Shown piece after piece: positions 25,656 to 34,928 of a stretch of 64,000 bases of DNA (positions are counted from its first letter, which is position 1; each line of letters starts with the position of its first letter). The translations under genes were made by a program, and so were the position numbers. The notes under the pieces were generated by a model. It was not told the origin of the DNA and ran no database searches. It worked only from the letters and a program-made list of their open reading frames with translations. Source of the DNA: an uncultured Phascolarctobacterium sp. (GTDB lineage Bacteria; Bacillota; Negativicutes; Acidaminococcales; Acidaminococcaceae); NCBI GenBank assembly GCA_949295115.1, contig CASFJU010000004.1:1-64000 (forward strand), given 5' to 3'.

Positions 25656-26087
25656 TTATTCCTCACTTGCCAGCGAGCGGTGCCCCAAAGCCACGCACAG
25701 CTCATCAAGGTTCAGAACGCCCACCGCCATGTAAATGGCAACGCACAAATGCTCGCCGCTGCGGGCAATGCCAATTTTGCCGCCCACGTTAAAGCCCGCC
25801 GCCTTGGCAACAAGCTGTTCCAGCGCCGCATGGGCAGCACCGGCAACCGCGCCCGCGCCGACATGCGTTTCCGTAACAATGCCCTGACGCTGCGCCGCCA
25901 CCACGGCACGCTCCACAATTTTAACAATGCTCGGCATAAACTCGCCGCCAAAATCCACCGCCGTACTGCGGATGCCGCTTGCCTCCAGCTGCTCTTTTAC
26001 ACGCTGCTCCTCGGTGCGGTTTTCCGTAACAGCAATGCGCAGCGCCGCGCGGCCGATTTCAATACTCGTCAGCTTCTGCTCTGCCAT
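25656..26087 (-). CDS. HutP-family RNA-binding regulator
   Basis: A 143-residue protein resembling HutP, the histidine-activated, Mg-dependent RNA-binding antiterminator of histidine utilisation in Bacillus. The C-terminal half (FNVGGKIGIARSGEHLCVAIY followed by ALGHRSL) fits the beta-sheet with a conserved Glu-His pair used for ligand and metal binding; the spaced His in ETHVGAGAVAGAAHAALEQL fits the middle part. It lies between a Na+ symporter and serine dehydratase genes, not among hut genes, so its ligand may be serine or another amino acid (inference). The family call is by eye. Confidence 0.62.
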   Translation of the reverse strand: MAEQKLTSIEIGRAALRIAVTENRTEEQRVKEQLEASGIRSTAVDFGGEFMPSIVKIVERAVVAAQRQGIVTETHVGAGAVAGAAHAALEQLVAKAAGFNVGGKIGIARSGEHLCVAIYMAVGVLNLDELCVALGHRSLASEE

Positions 26088-26089
26088 AA

Positions 26090-27499
26090 TCAGTCCTCCT
26101 CAACCATTTCCGGCTGCTTGATAGGCGTTTTGTCAAAAACTGCCACCAACAGGAACACTGCAATGCACAGCAGCCATTCAAAATAAATTACATGCTGCAA
26201 AACGTGCAGCGCCGGTACAAACTCCCATACTACAAGTCCCAACAGCCCAACCAGCGTAGTCCAGAACGCGCTGCTGCGGCGGCACAAGCCCGGCGCAAAC
26301 ACCGTAAACAAAAATACGCAGGTCAGCGCCGTCGTCATCGAAAGCCCTGCCACCATGGTTTTTAAAATACCGGCTGCGTTAAACGCAAACCACAGCGTAA
26401 TAATGCCCACCGCCAAAATCGTCAGGCGGTTAATTTTAACAAAATGGTCGTCTGAAACGGACGGATTAATAAAGCGTTTGTAAATATCCTGGCTGAACAG
26501 CGTGCCAGCACCCAATAAAATCGTGCAGGCAGTCGATACGTCCGCCGCCCACAGCGCCGCCAGCGTCGTGCCGCTGGCAATCGGGTCCAGCGCCATAACA
26601 ACCTTCGGCAGCGCCAGCGTTGCGCTGATATCCGGGAACTGCACTTTGCCGATAATGCCTAAAAGCGCGCATAAAAAGCCGACCGGGAAAATGAGTAAGC
26701 CGCCCAAAATAAAACCGTTGCGCGCAGTTTTCGCGTCACGCGCGCCGCAGGCAATCTGCACAGGGCCCTGCGCCGTAATGGCCTGCGTAATCATAACAAT
26801 AAACCAACCTATAATAACCGCCAGCGGGATACCGGCAAACGGATCAAACCAGTCTAAACCCACAGGCAGCTGCGCTTTAATCGCCTCAATGCCGCCGGTG
26901 TGGTTAACCGCTGCTACGCAGCTGTACAAAATGCCAACGTAAATCAAAACCACGCTGACGATATTGCTGAGCCCGCTCGACCACAAGCCGCCAATCAGCG
27001 TAATGCCGATAAATACCACGGCGCTGACAATCATGCCGCCGTGAAAATCAAAATACTCCGGCAAAAGCGAAGCTAAAATCGCGCCGCCGGCGAGATACTG
27101 CAACGCCGTAATGACGGACATGATGATTACAAGCCCTACCGCGCTGATAACGCGGCCTTTGGTATCATAGTATTTTTCAAAAAATTCCGGGATTGTTGAA
27201 ACCTTCATCGCACGCAGCTTGCCCGCAGCAACAAGGCCCATAATAATCGCGCCCGCGCTCCACGCAGCGTTGTACCAGCCGGCCGCCATGCCAACCTTGT
27301 AAGCGTTTTCCGCAACGCCGACGGTTGAAGCCGCACCGACCGCAAGCCCAGTAATGTTAACGGCAATCAGCACCGGGCCCAGCTTGCGCCCCGCAAACAA
27401 ATACTCGGCAGAGCCTTTATCCGCCCTGCTTTTAACGTAAAAACTTATTGCGAACAGCATCGCAATATACAAAACAACAATAATCAACTGGATATTCAT
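26090..27499 (-). CDS. Sodium:solute symporter family transporter
   Basis: A 469-residue membrane protein with about 13 hydrophobic segments. Features of the SSS family are seen: the first helices with YLFAGRKLGPVLIAVNITG, the GAASTVGVAENAYKVG core, and AAGKLRAMKVSTIPEFFEKYYD in the loop before helix 4. Known members import amino acids, sugars or carboxylates with Na+. Being first in the operon with the serine dehydratase genes makes serine or a related amino acid the likely substrate. It is followed 2 bp later by the HutP-like gene. Confidence 0.88.
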   Translation of the reverse strand: MNIQLIIVVLYIAMLFAISFYVKSRADKGSAEYLFAGRKLGPVLIAVNITGLAVGAASTVGVAENAYKVGMAAGWYNAAWSAGAIIMGLVAAGKLRAMKVSTIPEFFEKYYDTKGRVISAVGLVIIMSVITALQYLAGGAILASLLPEYFDFHGGMIVSAVVFIGITLIGGLWSSGLSNIVSVVLIYVGILYSCVAAVNHTGGIEAIKAQLPVGLDWFDPFAGIPLAVIIGWFIVMITQAITAQGPVQIACGARDAKTARNGFILGGLLIFPVGFLCALLGIIGKVQFPDISATLALPKVVMALDPIASGTTLAALWAADVSTACTILLGAGTLFSQDIYKRFINPSVSDDHFVKINRLTILAVGIITLWFAFNAAGILKTMVAGLSMTTALTCVFLFTVFAPGLCRRSSAFWTTLVGLLGLVVWEFVPALHVLQHVIYFEWLLCIAVFLLVAVFDKTPIKQPEMVEED

Positions 27500-27580
27500 C
27501 CTGCTGCACTACCTTTCTACACAAAATCTTCCGGCCTTCCTGCCAAACTACCCTCCTGCTCTAAAATTATTTATATTATA
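27500..27580 (-). promoter_or_regulatory. Promoter box and NAG-rich leader of the serine catabolic operon
   Basis: A TATAAT (27575-27580 read on minus) places the transcript start near 27568. The 68-nt leader is very rich in TAG and CAG triplets (four of each), in two clusters about 20 nt apart. HutP of Bacillus is known to bind spaced UAG triplets. No clear terminator hairpin lies in the leader, so antitermination is not proven. Confidence 0.4.
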
Positions 27581-27740
27581 CCAACAAATTATATTAAAGA
27601 AAAGTAAAACATCCGCCTAAGCGGATTAAAATTTTGTAAAAAATTTAACTAAACGCGCCTTTTAAAAGGATTTTATGTTTTTACGGCGAATAAAATATAA
27701 GTTACAAAGTGTTTAAGCAAACAGAAGGGAGGGACTGCCA

Positions 27741-28691
27741 ATGTACAAAATTATGAAAAGCACTAACAACGGCATCGACGAACTGGAACTGGACGGCCTT
27801 GAAAAGGGCTGCTGGATTGATATCGTCAGTCCCTCGCCCGAAGAATTGCACGAAATAGCCGATGCCACCGGCATCCAGATGGACTTTTTAAGCGCCGCAC
27901 TGGACGATGAGGAAAAATCCCGTATCGAAACCGAGGACGACCAGATACTGACCCTTATCGACATCCCTGTGCTGCGCAGCAACAAGGATTACGACACGCT
28001 GCCTCTGGGCATTATTTTATCGGCGGATTATATTGTTACCGTTTGCTTGGAGCCCAACGCCGTCATTGCTGATTTTTCGTCCTACAATTATAAACTGTTC
28101 AGCACTTTTAAAAAGACGCGCTTTCTGTTCCAGATACTTTATAAATCCGCAACACTGTACCTGAAATACATCCGTATCATCATCAAACGCACGGACGAAT
28201 TGGAACAGCACCTGCGCAAATCCATGGAAAACAGCGAGCTGTTCAACATGCTGGATTTGCAAAAATCTTTGACATACTTTACCACGTCCCTGCGCAGCAA
28301 CTACATTGTGACGGAAAAACTGCTGCGACTGCGCAGCACCACACAAAGCGCGCACCTCATCAAGCTGTACGAGGAAGACGAGGACTTGCTGGAAGACGTT
28401 ATCATCGAATATAAACAGGCTATCGAAATGGTTGAAATGTACAGCCACATTTTAAACAGCATGATGGAAGTGTTCGCCTCCATCATCAGCAACAACCTGA
28501 ACTTAGTAATGAAGTTTCTGGCATCCGTAACGATTATTCTGGCTATACCGACCACTATCGGCGGCTTGTGGGGCATGAACGTGCCCGTGCCGCTTACAAA
28601 CAGTCCCTACGGCTTTTTGATTATCGGCGGCGGCTCGCTGGTACTGGCTGGCTTTATCGGCTACCTGTTCTGGAAGCGCCGTATGTTTTAA
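27741..28691 (+). CDS. corA: CorA-family divalent cation transporter
   Basis: A 316-residue 2-TM-GxN channel. The long N-terminal cytoplasmic alpha/beta domain runs to about residue 250 and includes the long helix before the first membrane span. The first span ends in the signature IGGLWGMNVP (GMN), followed by a short loop and a second span (YGFLIIGGGSLVLAGFIGYLF) with a basic end (KRRMF). Members carry Mg2+, and some Co2+ or Zn2+. A small gene follows 9 bp downstream. Confidence 0.92.
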   Translation: MYKIMKSTNNGIDELELDGLEKGCWIDIVSPSPEELHEIADATGIQMDFLSAALDDEEKSRIETEDDQILTLIDIPVLRSNKDYDTLPLGIILSADYIVTVCLEPNAVIADFSSYNYKLFSTFKKTRFLFQILYKSATLYLKYIRIIIKRTDELEQHLRKSMENSELFNMLDLQKSLTYFTTSLRSNYIVTEKLLRLRSTTQSAHLIKLYEEDEDLLEDVIIEYKQAIEMVEMYSHILNSMMEVFASIISNNLNLVMKFLASVTIILAIPTTIGGLWGMNVPVPLTNSPYGFLIIGGGSLVLAGFIGYLFWKRRMF

Positions 28692-28700
28692 GGAGCAGTA

Positions 28701-28934
28701 ATGAGCAAAATTTTAGCAGAAGAACTTTTGGCAGGCATCATCCTTGCCGATAACGACAACGAAGAATACATCTACCTGCCCGGCGGCGAAGTTGGCAGCG
28801 ACAACCCGCACTGCGTGTTTGAACGCCACGGCGAACGCTGCGGCGACCTGCCGCTGGAAGAAGCCGTTGAGCTTGCCAAACGCCTGCACCTTGCCCCCGG
28901 CAAACACCCGGTAATGGGCGACAGGTCGTATTGA
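28701..28934 (+). CDS. Small conserved-looking protein of unknown function
   Basis: A 77-residue soluble acidic protein with no signal peptide. It begins SKILAEELLAGIILAD and has a central ExHGERCGDLPLEEA segment with two Cys and two His. I do not recognise the family. It lies 9 bp after corA with a GGAG site and shares its codon use, so it is probably a genuine second gene of the corA operon. A terminator follows. Confidence 0.6.
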   Translation: MSKILAEELLAGIILADNDNEEYIYLPGGEVGSDNPHCVFERHGERCGDLPLEEAVELAKRLHLAPGKHPVMGDRSY

Positions 28935-28952
28935 GGAAGTATACGCATAAAC

Positions 28953-28992
28953 AAAATCAGCACCTATGCATAAGCACAAGTGCTGATTTTTT
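28953..28992. terminator. Bidirectional terminator of corA operon and usp operon
   Basis: AAAATCAGCAC (28953-28963) pairs with GTGCTGATTTT (28980-28990) and is flanked by A- and T-runs; a small palindrome lies in the loop. Confidence 0.85.
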
Positions 28993-29000
28993 ATTTTTCC

Positions 29001-29438
29001 TTATTTAATTACAATTACAGGCACGGAGGCGTTTTCGATAACGGCCTGGCTGACGCTGTTTTTAAACAGCCCTTCAATCGCGCCGAAGCCGCGCGTACCG
29101 AGAACGATAGTGTCGCAGCGCTCCTTAATGCAGCATTTAATAATTTCCGGCGCAGGGCGGCTGCCGATAACCAGCGTGTAGGAGCACGGTATCTGCTGCT
29201 GGTCGATTAAATGCTTGGCCGCGCCCAGAACGTCGTTGCCCACCTGCATGGCAGGTTCGTTTACGTTGCCCGCCAGTTCGCTTTCCAGCGGAAGCTGCGG
29301 CGTATGCGTAAGCCCTTCCTTCGCTACGGTAAGCACCACCATTTCGGCGCCGTTCATTTTGGCAAGCGCCATGGCATATTCCAGCGCGCGCCACGAATAT
29401 TCCGTACCGTCGATAGCAACCAATAATTTTTTCAGCAT
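29001..29438 (-). CDS. Universal stress protein 1
   Basis: A 145-residue UspA-fold protein. It starts KKLLVAIDGTEYSWRALEYA and ends with the ATP-binding pattern LGTRGFGAIEGLFKNSVS then VPVIVIK, so it should be an ATP-binding type. It lies 9 bp after the second usp gene at 29448, forming a two-gene operon of divergent paralogues. Role: stress survival, details unknown. Confidence 0.93.
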   Translation of the reverse strand: MLKKLLVAIDGTEYSWRALEYAMALAKMNGAEMVVLTVAKEGLTHTPQLPLESELAGNVNEPAMQVGNDVLGAAKHLIDQQQIPCSYTLVIGSRPAPEIIKCCIKERCDTIVLGTRGFGAIEGLFKNSVSQAVIENASVPVIVIK

Positions 29439-29447
29439 AGTATCACG

Positions 29448-29885
29448 TTATTTTACAATCAGTACCGGCACCGTTGCATACTGGGAAACCTTGCTGCTGA
29501 CGCTGCCGAGGAAGAATTCAGCAATGCCGGACAAACCGCGCGAGCCGATAACGATAGCATCGGCCTGCACTTTTTTAGCCAGCGCGATAATGCGTTCCGA
29601 AGGATGTCCTACTTCCATATCGTAGCTTACTTCATATGGATAGTCGCCAACAATGTCTTTAGCGTAAGCCAGCACTTTGTCGCCGATGCGTTCCAGTTCG
29701 CTGTTGCCGCGGCTGATAGTGCTGTGGTCCAGCGGCACTGCCAGAAGGGCTGCGTTGTTATACGGCTGGATTACGTTTACTACAACAACTTCACTTTCAA
29801 ACTTTCTGCCAATTTCCAAAGCGTTATTAAGTGCGCGCCACGAAGTTTCAGAACCGTCGACCGGCACCAGAATTTTTTTAAACAT
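29448..29885 (-). CDS. Universal stress protein 2
   Basis: A 145-residue UspA-fold protein starting FKKILVPVDGSETSWRALNNA. The ATP-binding pattern is IGSRGLSGIAEFFLGSVSSKV. The ATG at 29883-29885 has GGGAGG 8 bases upstream. A 7-bp hairpin (GATATGG with CCATATC, 29900-29917) sits directly before that ribosome site and may affect translation. First gene of the usp pair. Confidence 0.92.
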   Translation of the reverse strand: MFKKILVPVDGSETSWRALNNALEIGRKFESEVVVVNVIQPYNNAALLAVPLDHSTISRGNSELERIGDKVLAYAKDIVGDYPYEVSYDMEVGHPSERIIALAKKVQADAIVIGSRGLSGIAEFFLGSVSSKVSQYATVPVLIVK

Positions 29886-29948
29886 ACTAAACACCTCCCG
29901 ATATGGCTTTCCATATCTTCTATGTTCTAAAAAGTTCTACTTTTTTTA

Positions 29949-29978
29949 TAAAAATCCTGCCTTGGCAGATATTTTTAC
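29949..29978 (-). terminator. Terminator of the YufOPQ-like operon
   Basis: On the minus strand ATCTGCC and GGCAGGAT pair around a two-base loop, followed by TTTTTATAAAAAAA. Confidence 0.6.
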
Positions 29979-29979
29979 G

Positions 29980-30921
29980 TCAGCGTTCCTCGCGGTCATA
30001 AGGCAGGCCCAAAGCCTGAGGCGCTGCACTGCGCCCGCCGCGGCGTTTTAACACCAGCACCAGAACCAGCACCGTAAAGATGTAGGGCAACATGTTGAGG
30101 ATAAAGCCCGACACAGGAAGCCCCAGCACCTGCAAATTAAAGCCCAGCGCGTCGATGCCGCCGAACAGGTACGAGCCTGCCATGGCACGCCACGGGTCCC
30201 ACAGGGCGAAGATAACAAGCGCAACGGCAATCCAGCCGCGCCCTGCCGTCATGTTCTCCAGCCAGCTGGGAGCATACGCCAGCGAAAGATACGCACCGGC
30301 AACGCCTGCCAGCGCGCCGCCAACGATAATGTACAGATAGCGCAGACGGAACACGTTAATGCCGGCCGCGTCAACAGCAGCAGGGTTCTCGCCCATCGCA
30401 CGCAGGAACAGCCCGCTGCGGGTTTTGTAAAAATACCACGCCGCCAGCGGCACCAAAAAGTAACTTATGTAAACCAAAGCGTCCTGTTTAAACAGGATGC
30501 TGCCGATAACGGGAATATCGCTTAAAACCGGCAGGGCAATTTTGCCAAACACCGCGCCCGCAGGCTGGCCGACGTAATCCTGACCGAGATAGCCGCTAAG
30601 ACCCGTGCCGAACAATGTTACCGCCAAACCGCTTACAACCTGATTGGCACGCAGCGTTACCGTTAAAAAGGCGTGAATCAGCGCAAGCAAGGCACCTGCA
30701 ACAACCGCCGCCGCAACGCCTGCCCACGGGCTGCCGAAGCTGTTGCCCGCAATAAAGCCCACGCACGCGCCGATAAGCATCATGCCTTCAACGCCAAGGT
30801 TGATAATGCCGCTGCGCTCGCAGATAACTTCGCCCAGCGCGGCGTATAACAGCGGCGTACCCATGGTGATGGCGGCCGCGAGCAGGGAAACGATAAAATC
30901 TTCACTCATTGTCCGCACCAC
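29980..30921 (-). CDS. Nucleoside-type ABC transporter permease (YufQ-like)
   Basis: A 313-residue inner-membrane permease with about eight to ten spans. The signatures GEVICERSGIINLGVEGMMLIGA, FGSPWAG and RSGLFLRAMGENPAAVDAAGI are those of the BMP-linked (YufQ, RnsD, NupC) permeases for nucleosides. It overlaps the preceding permease gene by 20 bp. It is the last gene of the operon. The matching lipoprotein is not here; a candidate is at 56479. Confidence 0.9.
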   Translation of the reverse strand: MVRTMSEDFIVSLLAAAITMGTPLLYAALGEVICERSGIINLGVEGMMLIGACVGFIAGNSFGSPWAGVAAAVVAGALLALIHAFLTVTLRANQVVSGLAVTLFGTGLSGYLGQDYVGQPAGAVFGKIALPVLSDIPVIGSILFKQDALVYISYFLVPLAAWYFYKTRSGLFLRAMGENPAAVDAAGINVFRLRYLYIIVGGALAGVAGAYLSLAYAPSWLENMTAGRGWIAVALVIFALWDPWRAMAGSYLFGGIDALGFNLQVLGLPVSGFILNMLPYIFTVLVLVLVLKRRGGRSAAPQALGLPYDREER

Positions 30922-31972
30922 CTTTCACAATACGCAGCTTGTAGCCCGTAAAAATTTCCGTACCGACGACGAAGAACAACACCGCGCCCTGCAACATTGT
31001 CGCCGCCGCTGCGGAGATGCCCATGGTTTGCAGCATGAAGCCGCCGACGTGGATAACAGCAAACAAAAACGATACCAGAATAATCGCGGGCGGGTTTAAG
31101 CGTGCCAGCCACGCGATGATGATGGCCGTGTAACCGTAGCCCGGGCTGATACCGTGCTGCAGCTTGCCGACAATGCCGCTTACTTCAACCATGCCTGCCA
31201 GACCGCAGACCGCGCCGCTGATGAACATTGCAAGCAAAACATTGCGCGGTATGTTCATGCCCGCATAGCGCGCCGCCACCGGGTTAGAGCCGATGACTTT
31301 GGTTTCGTAGCCCCATTTGGAGCTTTTAAACAGCACCGTAAACACAGCCGCTGCAATAAGCACTACAAAAATACCGGCGTGCACACGCAAATCGCCGAAG
31401 CTAGGCAGCATCGCCGCATCGGGGAACGCCGCCGTCAGCGGGAAGTTCAGCCCGTTCGGGTCGCGCCAGTCGCCGTACACCAAATAATCCACCCACAGGA
31501 TGGCGATATAGTTCATCATCAAAGTGCTGATAAGTTCGTTTACCAGCCAGCGCGTTTTAAACCAGCCGGCAAGTAATCCCCACAGGCCGCCTGCCAGCGC
31601 GCCCAGTACAAACATCGCGGGCAGCATGATAACCGCAGATAAATCCGGAAAGTTAAGCGGCACCCACGTTGCGGCGCACGCACCCATGTAAAACTGCCCC
31701 TCCGCTCCGATGTTCCAAATCTGCATACGGAAGGCAACGGCAATGCCCAAAGCGCACAGCGCCAGCGGAATCATTTTGACGATGGTTTCGGATAAACCGT
31801 AATCGTTGCCCAGCGCACCGCTGAACATGCTGTCATAAACCATCAGCGGGTCCTTACCGGTAAGGGCAAAAAACACGCCGCAGAACACCAGCGCCATCAG
31901 CGCCGAAGCCACAGGCAGGCCAATCTGCGCTTTAACGCTTTCGCCAAGGCGTTTTTCAAGCACTACCTTCAT
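30902..31972 (-). CDS. Nucleoside-type ABC transporter permease (YufP-like)
   Basis: A 356-residue permease partner. It has IWNIGAEGQFYMGACAATW, KTRWLVNELISTLMMNYIA and KVIGSNPVAARYAGMN, family marks of YufP/RnsC. It overlaps the ATPase gene by 4 bp and the second permease by 20 bp, so the three are tightly coupled. Confidence 0.9.
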   Translation of the reverse strand: MKVVLEKRLGESVKAQIGLPVASALMALVFCGVFFALTGKDPLMVYDSMFSGALGNDYGLSETIVKMIPLALCALGIAVAFRMQIWNIGAEGQFYMGACAATWVPLNFPDLSAVIMLPAMFVLGALAGGLWGLLAGWFKTRWLVNELISTLMMNYIAILWVDYLVYGDWRDPNGLNFPLTAAFPDAAMLPSFGDLRVHAGIFVVLIAAAVFTVLFKSSKWGYETKVIGSNPVAARYAGMNIPRNVLLAMFISGAVCGLAGMVEVSGIVGKLQHGISPGYGYTAIIIAWLARLNPPAIILVSFLFAVIHVGGFMLQTMGISAAAATMLQGAVLFFVVGTEIFTGYKLRIVKGGADNE

Positions 31973-33492
31973 TTGCCCTCACCTCCGTCTTCCGTCACGC
32001 CGGCCATCAGCGCACCGATTTTTTCAATGTCCATATCCTGCACGGCAAATTCGCCCATCAGCTTACCGGCAAACATTACGCCCACGCGGTCCGCCAAAGC
32101 GGCAATTTCTTCCAGTTCTTCGGATACCAGAAGTATCGCCGTGTTCTGTTCCTTTAATTTTAAAAGCAGCTTGTGCACGGCTTCAATCGCGCCGATATCC
32201 AGCCCGCGCACGGGGTAAAGCACAACCATCAGCTTGGGTTTGGCGGCAATTTCGCGCCCCAGCAGCAGCTTCTGGATGTTGCCGCCGCTCATCATTTTAA
32301 CGGGCTGGTAAATGCTGCCCTGCTTGATGTCAAACTCCTCAACGGTGTGCTTGGCGGCGCTGACAGCTGCCTGCCATTTAATGCGCCAGCCATCGGCAAA
32401 GCGCCCATTGTATTCCTTTAAAATTATATTGTCCACGCTGCTTAAATTGGGGGCAAGGCCCGTGCCAAGGCGGTCCTCCGGCACATAGCTGATGCCCGCT
32501 TCAATTTTTTCGCGCGGCGTTTTATTGGTAAAATCATCGCCGCAAAAATACATTTTGCCGCCCATCGCCAAGCGCATACCGGCAATAACCTCTGCCAGCT
32601 CGCGCTGACCGTTGCCGCTGACGCCGGCAATGCCGTAAATCTCGCCCGCGCGGATTTCAAAGCTGACGTTATCCAAAGCCAGCGTATGCATATCGCCCAG
32701 GGCGGATATTTTTTCCAGCTTCAGCACAACGTCGCCCGAATGCGACTCTTTGCGGTCGTAATTAGTGTTTAGCTCGCGCCCCACCATCATCTTAATCAGC
32801 GACGCACGGTTGATTTCCTCTTTCGTCATATGACCGCTGACCACGCCGCTGCGCAGTACGGTAATGCGGTCCGCCAGTTCTTCAACCTCGTTCAGCTTGT
32901 GCGAAATAAACACTACCGCGCAGCCGTTATCCGCCATTTTGCGCAGGTTGATAAACAGCTCGCGCGTTTCCTGCGGCGTTAAAACTGCGGTCGGCTCGTC
33001 CAGAATCAGCACCTTGCTTTTGTGGTACAACATGCGCAAAATTTCCACACGCTGCTTTTCGCCCACACCAAGCTGCCACACATGGGCGTGCGGGTCAATT
33101 TTAAGCCCGTAGTAACTGCTTAACTCCGCAATGTCTGCCTCAAGCTGCGCCGTATCCAGCTTAAAGCTGCCGTGCGTATCACTTAAAGCAATGTTTTCCG
33201 CCACGGTGAAGCTTTCAATCAGCTTAAAATGCTGGTGCACCATGCCGATGCCGTTTTTTATCGCGTCCGCCGGTGAAGAAAACTGCGTTTCCTTACCTTC
33301 TACAAGAATTTTGCCCTCGGTAGGCTGGTACAGGCCGGTTAAAATACTCATCAGCGTACTTTTGCCGCTGCCGTTTTCGCCAAGTAAGGCGTGGATTTCA
33401 CCGGGGTAGAGTTCTAAGTTTATTTTGTTGTTGGCTATTACGCCCGGGAAGCGTTTTGTAATCCCGAGCATGCTTATTAACGGTGTTACCAT
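31969..33492 (-). CDS. Nucleoside-type ABC transporter ATPase (YufO-like, two ABC domains)
   Basis: A 507-residue protein with two fused ABC domains. Domain 1 has a full Walker A (GENGSGKST), a non-standard signature (LGVGEKQRVEI) typical of this family, and Walker B VLILDEPTAVLTP. Domain 2 has a degenerate Walker A (GVSGNGQREL), a signature MSGGNIQKL and a weak Walker B region (VVLYPVRGLD). This pattern fits the sugar/nucleoside importers with one active site. It lies 21 bp after the FAD protein gene and may be co-transcribed with it. Confidence 0.92.
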   Translation of the reverse strand: MVTPLISMLGITKRFPGVIANNKINLELYPGEIHALLGENGSGKSTLMSILTGLYQPTEGKILVEGKETQFSSPADAIKNGIGMVHQHFKLIESFTVAENIALSDTHGSFKLDTAQLEADIAELSSYYGLKIDPHAHVWQLGVGEKQRVEILRMLYHKSKVLILDEPTAVLTPQETRELFINLRKMADNGCAVVFISHKLNEVEELADRITVLRSGVVSGHMTKEEINRASLIKMMVGRELNTNYDRKESHSGDVVLKLEKISALGDMHTLALDNVSFEIRAGEIYGIAGVSGNGQRELAEVIAGMRLAMGGKMYFCGDDFTNKTPREKIEAGISYVPEDRLGTGLAPNLSSVDNIILKEYNGRFADGWRIKWQAAVSAAKHTVEEFDIKQGSIYQPVKMMSGGNIQKLLLGREIAAKPKLMVVLYPVRGLDIGAIEAVHKLLLKLKEQNTAILLVSEELEEIAALADRVGVMFAGKLMGEFAVQDMDIEKIGALMAGVTEDGGEGK

Positions 33493-33513
33493 TGTTCCTT
33501 CCCACCCGTTTTG

Positions 33514-34905
33514 TTATTTGCCAAGCTTAGCGCGCTCGCCAATCTGCCTTGCCACATGCACGCCGCTGGCGCTGGCCTGCGAAAGCCCGCGCGTAATGCC
33601 AGCACCGTCGCCGCAGGCAAACAGGTTCGGAATCTTCGTTTCCAGCTTGCCGTCAAGCTCAAGGCGCGCACTGTAAAACTTAACTTCCACGCCGTACAAA
33701 AGCGTATCGGCATTGGCCATGCCCGGCGCAATCTTATCCAGCGCGTAAATCATTTCAATAATATCATCCAACTGGCGCTTGGGCAGAACAAGGCTTAAAT
33801 CGCCCGGCGTTGCATTCAGCGTCGGCTTGGTAAAGCTCTTTTTCAGGCGGCGCTCGTTGGTGCGGCGTCCGTTAATCAAATCGCCGAAGCGCTGCAAAAG
33901 CACGCCCCCGCCCAGCATGTTGCTGAACGAAGCAATGCGCTTGCCGTACTGGTGCGGCTCGGTAAACGGTTCGGTAAAGGTGTTGCTTACAAGCAGCGCA
34001 AAGTTGGTGTTGTTGCTGTGCAGTTTCGGGTCGCGGTAGCTGTGGCCGTTAACCGTTACAATGCCGTCGGTGTTTTCGGCAACAACATAACCGTTCGGGT
34101 TCATGCAGAAGGTGCGCACCAAATCGTTGTAACGCTGCGTGCGGTAAACCAGCTTCGCCTCGTAAACCTCGTCGGTGATGTGCTTAAACACCTGCGCGGG
34201 CACTTCCACACGCACGCCGATATCCACCTGGTTGTTGATGAAGTTCAGCCCCAGCGTTTTGCATTGTTCGGTAAACCATTCCGCACCGGCGCGCCCGGGC
34301 GCAGCAATTAAATATTTGCACTCCACTTCGCCCTTGCCGCGTACCGGCAAAACAAAGCCGTCGCCCTCGCGGATAATGCTTTCCACATGGCTGTTGCATT
34401 CAATGGTAATGCCATGCTCCAGCAGATATTTATAGATGTTTTCCATTATAATCAAGTTGTTTTCGGTGCCCAGATGGCGCACTTTGGCGTTTAACAGGTG
34501 CAGGTCATAGCCCAGCGCCTTCGCGCCGATGGTGCAGTTTTTGGTGCTGAAATATTCGCCCGGCGCACCGTGGCGGCAGTTCAGTTCATCAACGTAGTCG
34601 ATGAGGTCGATAACCTCGTTGTGCGGCAGGTATTCATTCAGCCAGCCGCCGAACTCCGTCGTAAAATTGTACTTGCCGTCCGAGAACGCACCCGCACCGC
34701 CAAAGCCGCGCATAATATCGCATGGCACGCAGCGCAGGCAATGGTCAACTTTTTTCATCGCCAGCGGGCATTTGCGCTGGTCAATCGGGTGGCCTTCCTC
34801 CAAAATAACCACCTTCAGCTCGGGGTATTTCAGCGAAAACTCATAAGCAGCAAAAACGGCGGCAGGTCCGCCGCCGATAATGGCAACATCAAATTTTTCT
34901 CTCAT
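33514..34905 (-). CDS. FAD-dependent oxidoreductase of COG2509 type
   Basis: A 463-residue flavoprotein. The N-terminal dinucleotide-binding site is DVAIIGGGPAAVFAAYEF with the acidic strand end VVILEEG. A Cys-containing segment MKKVDHCLRCVPCDIMRGFGGAGAFSDGKYN follows, and a C-terminal FAD site is FACGDGAGITRGLSQASASG. This matches uncharacterised FAD-dependent dehydrogenases widespread in anaerobes. Physiological substrate unknown. It lies between the DUF190 gene and the YufO-like ATPase on one strand. Confidence 0.85.
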   Translation of the reverse strand: MREKFDVAIIGGGPAAVFAAYEFSLKYPELKVVILEEGHPIDQRKCPLAMKKVDHCLRCVPCDIMRGFGGAGAFSDGKYNFTTEFGGWLNEYLPHNEVIDLIDYVDELNCRHGAPGEYFSTKNCTIGAKALGYDLHLLNAKVRHLGTENNLIIMENIYKYLLEHGITIECNSHVESIIREGDGFVLPVRGKGEVECKYLIAAPGRAGAEWFTEQCKTLGLNFINNQVDIGVRVEVPAQVFKHITDEVYEAKLVYRTQRYNDLVRTFCMNPNGYVVAENTDGIVTVNGHSYRDPKLHSNNTNFALLVSNTFTEPFTEPHQYGKRIASFSNMLGGGVLLQRFGDLINGRRTNERRLKKSFTKPTLNATPGDLSLVLPKRQLDDIIEMIYALDKIAPGMANADTLLYGVEVKFYSARLELDGKLETKIPNLFACGDGAGITRGLSQASASGVHVARQIGERAKLGK

Positions 34906-34928
34906 AAAGTATCTCCTTGGGGATATTT

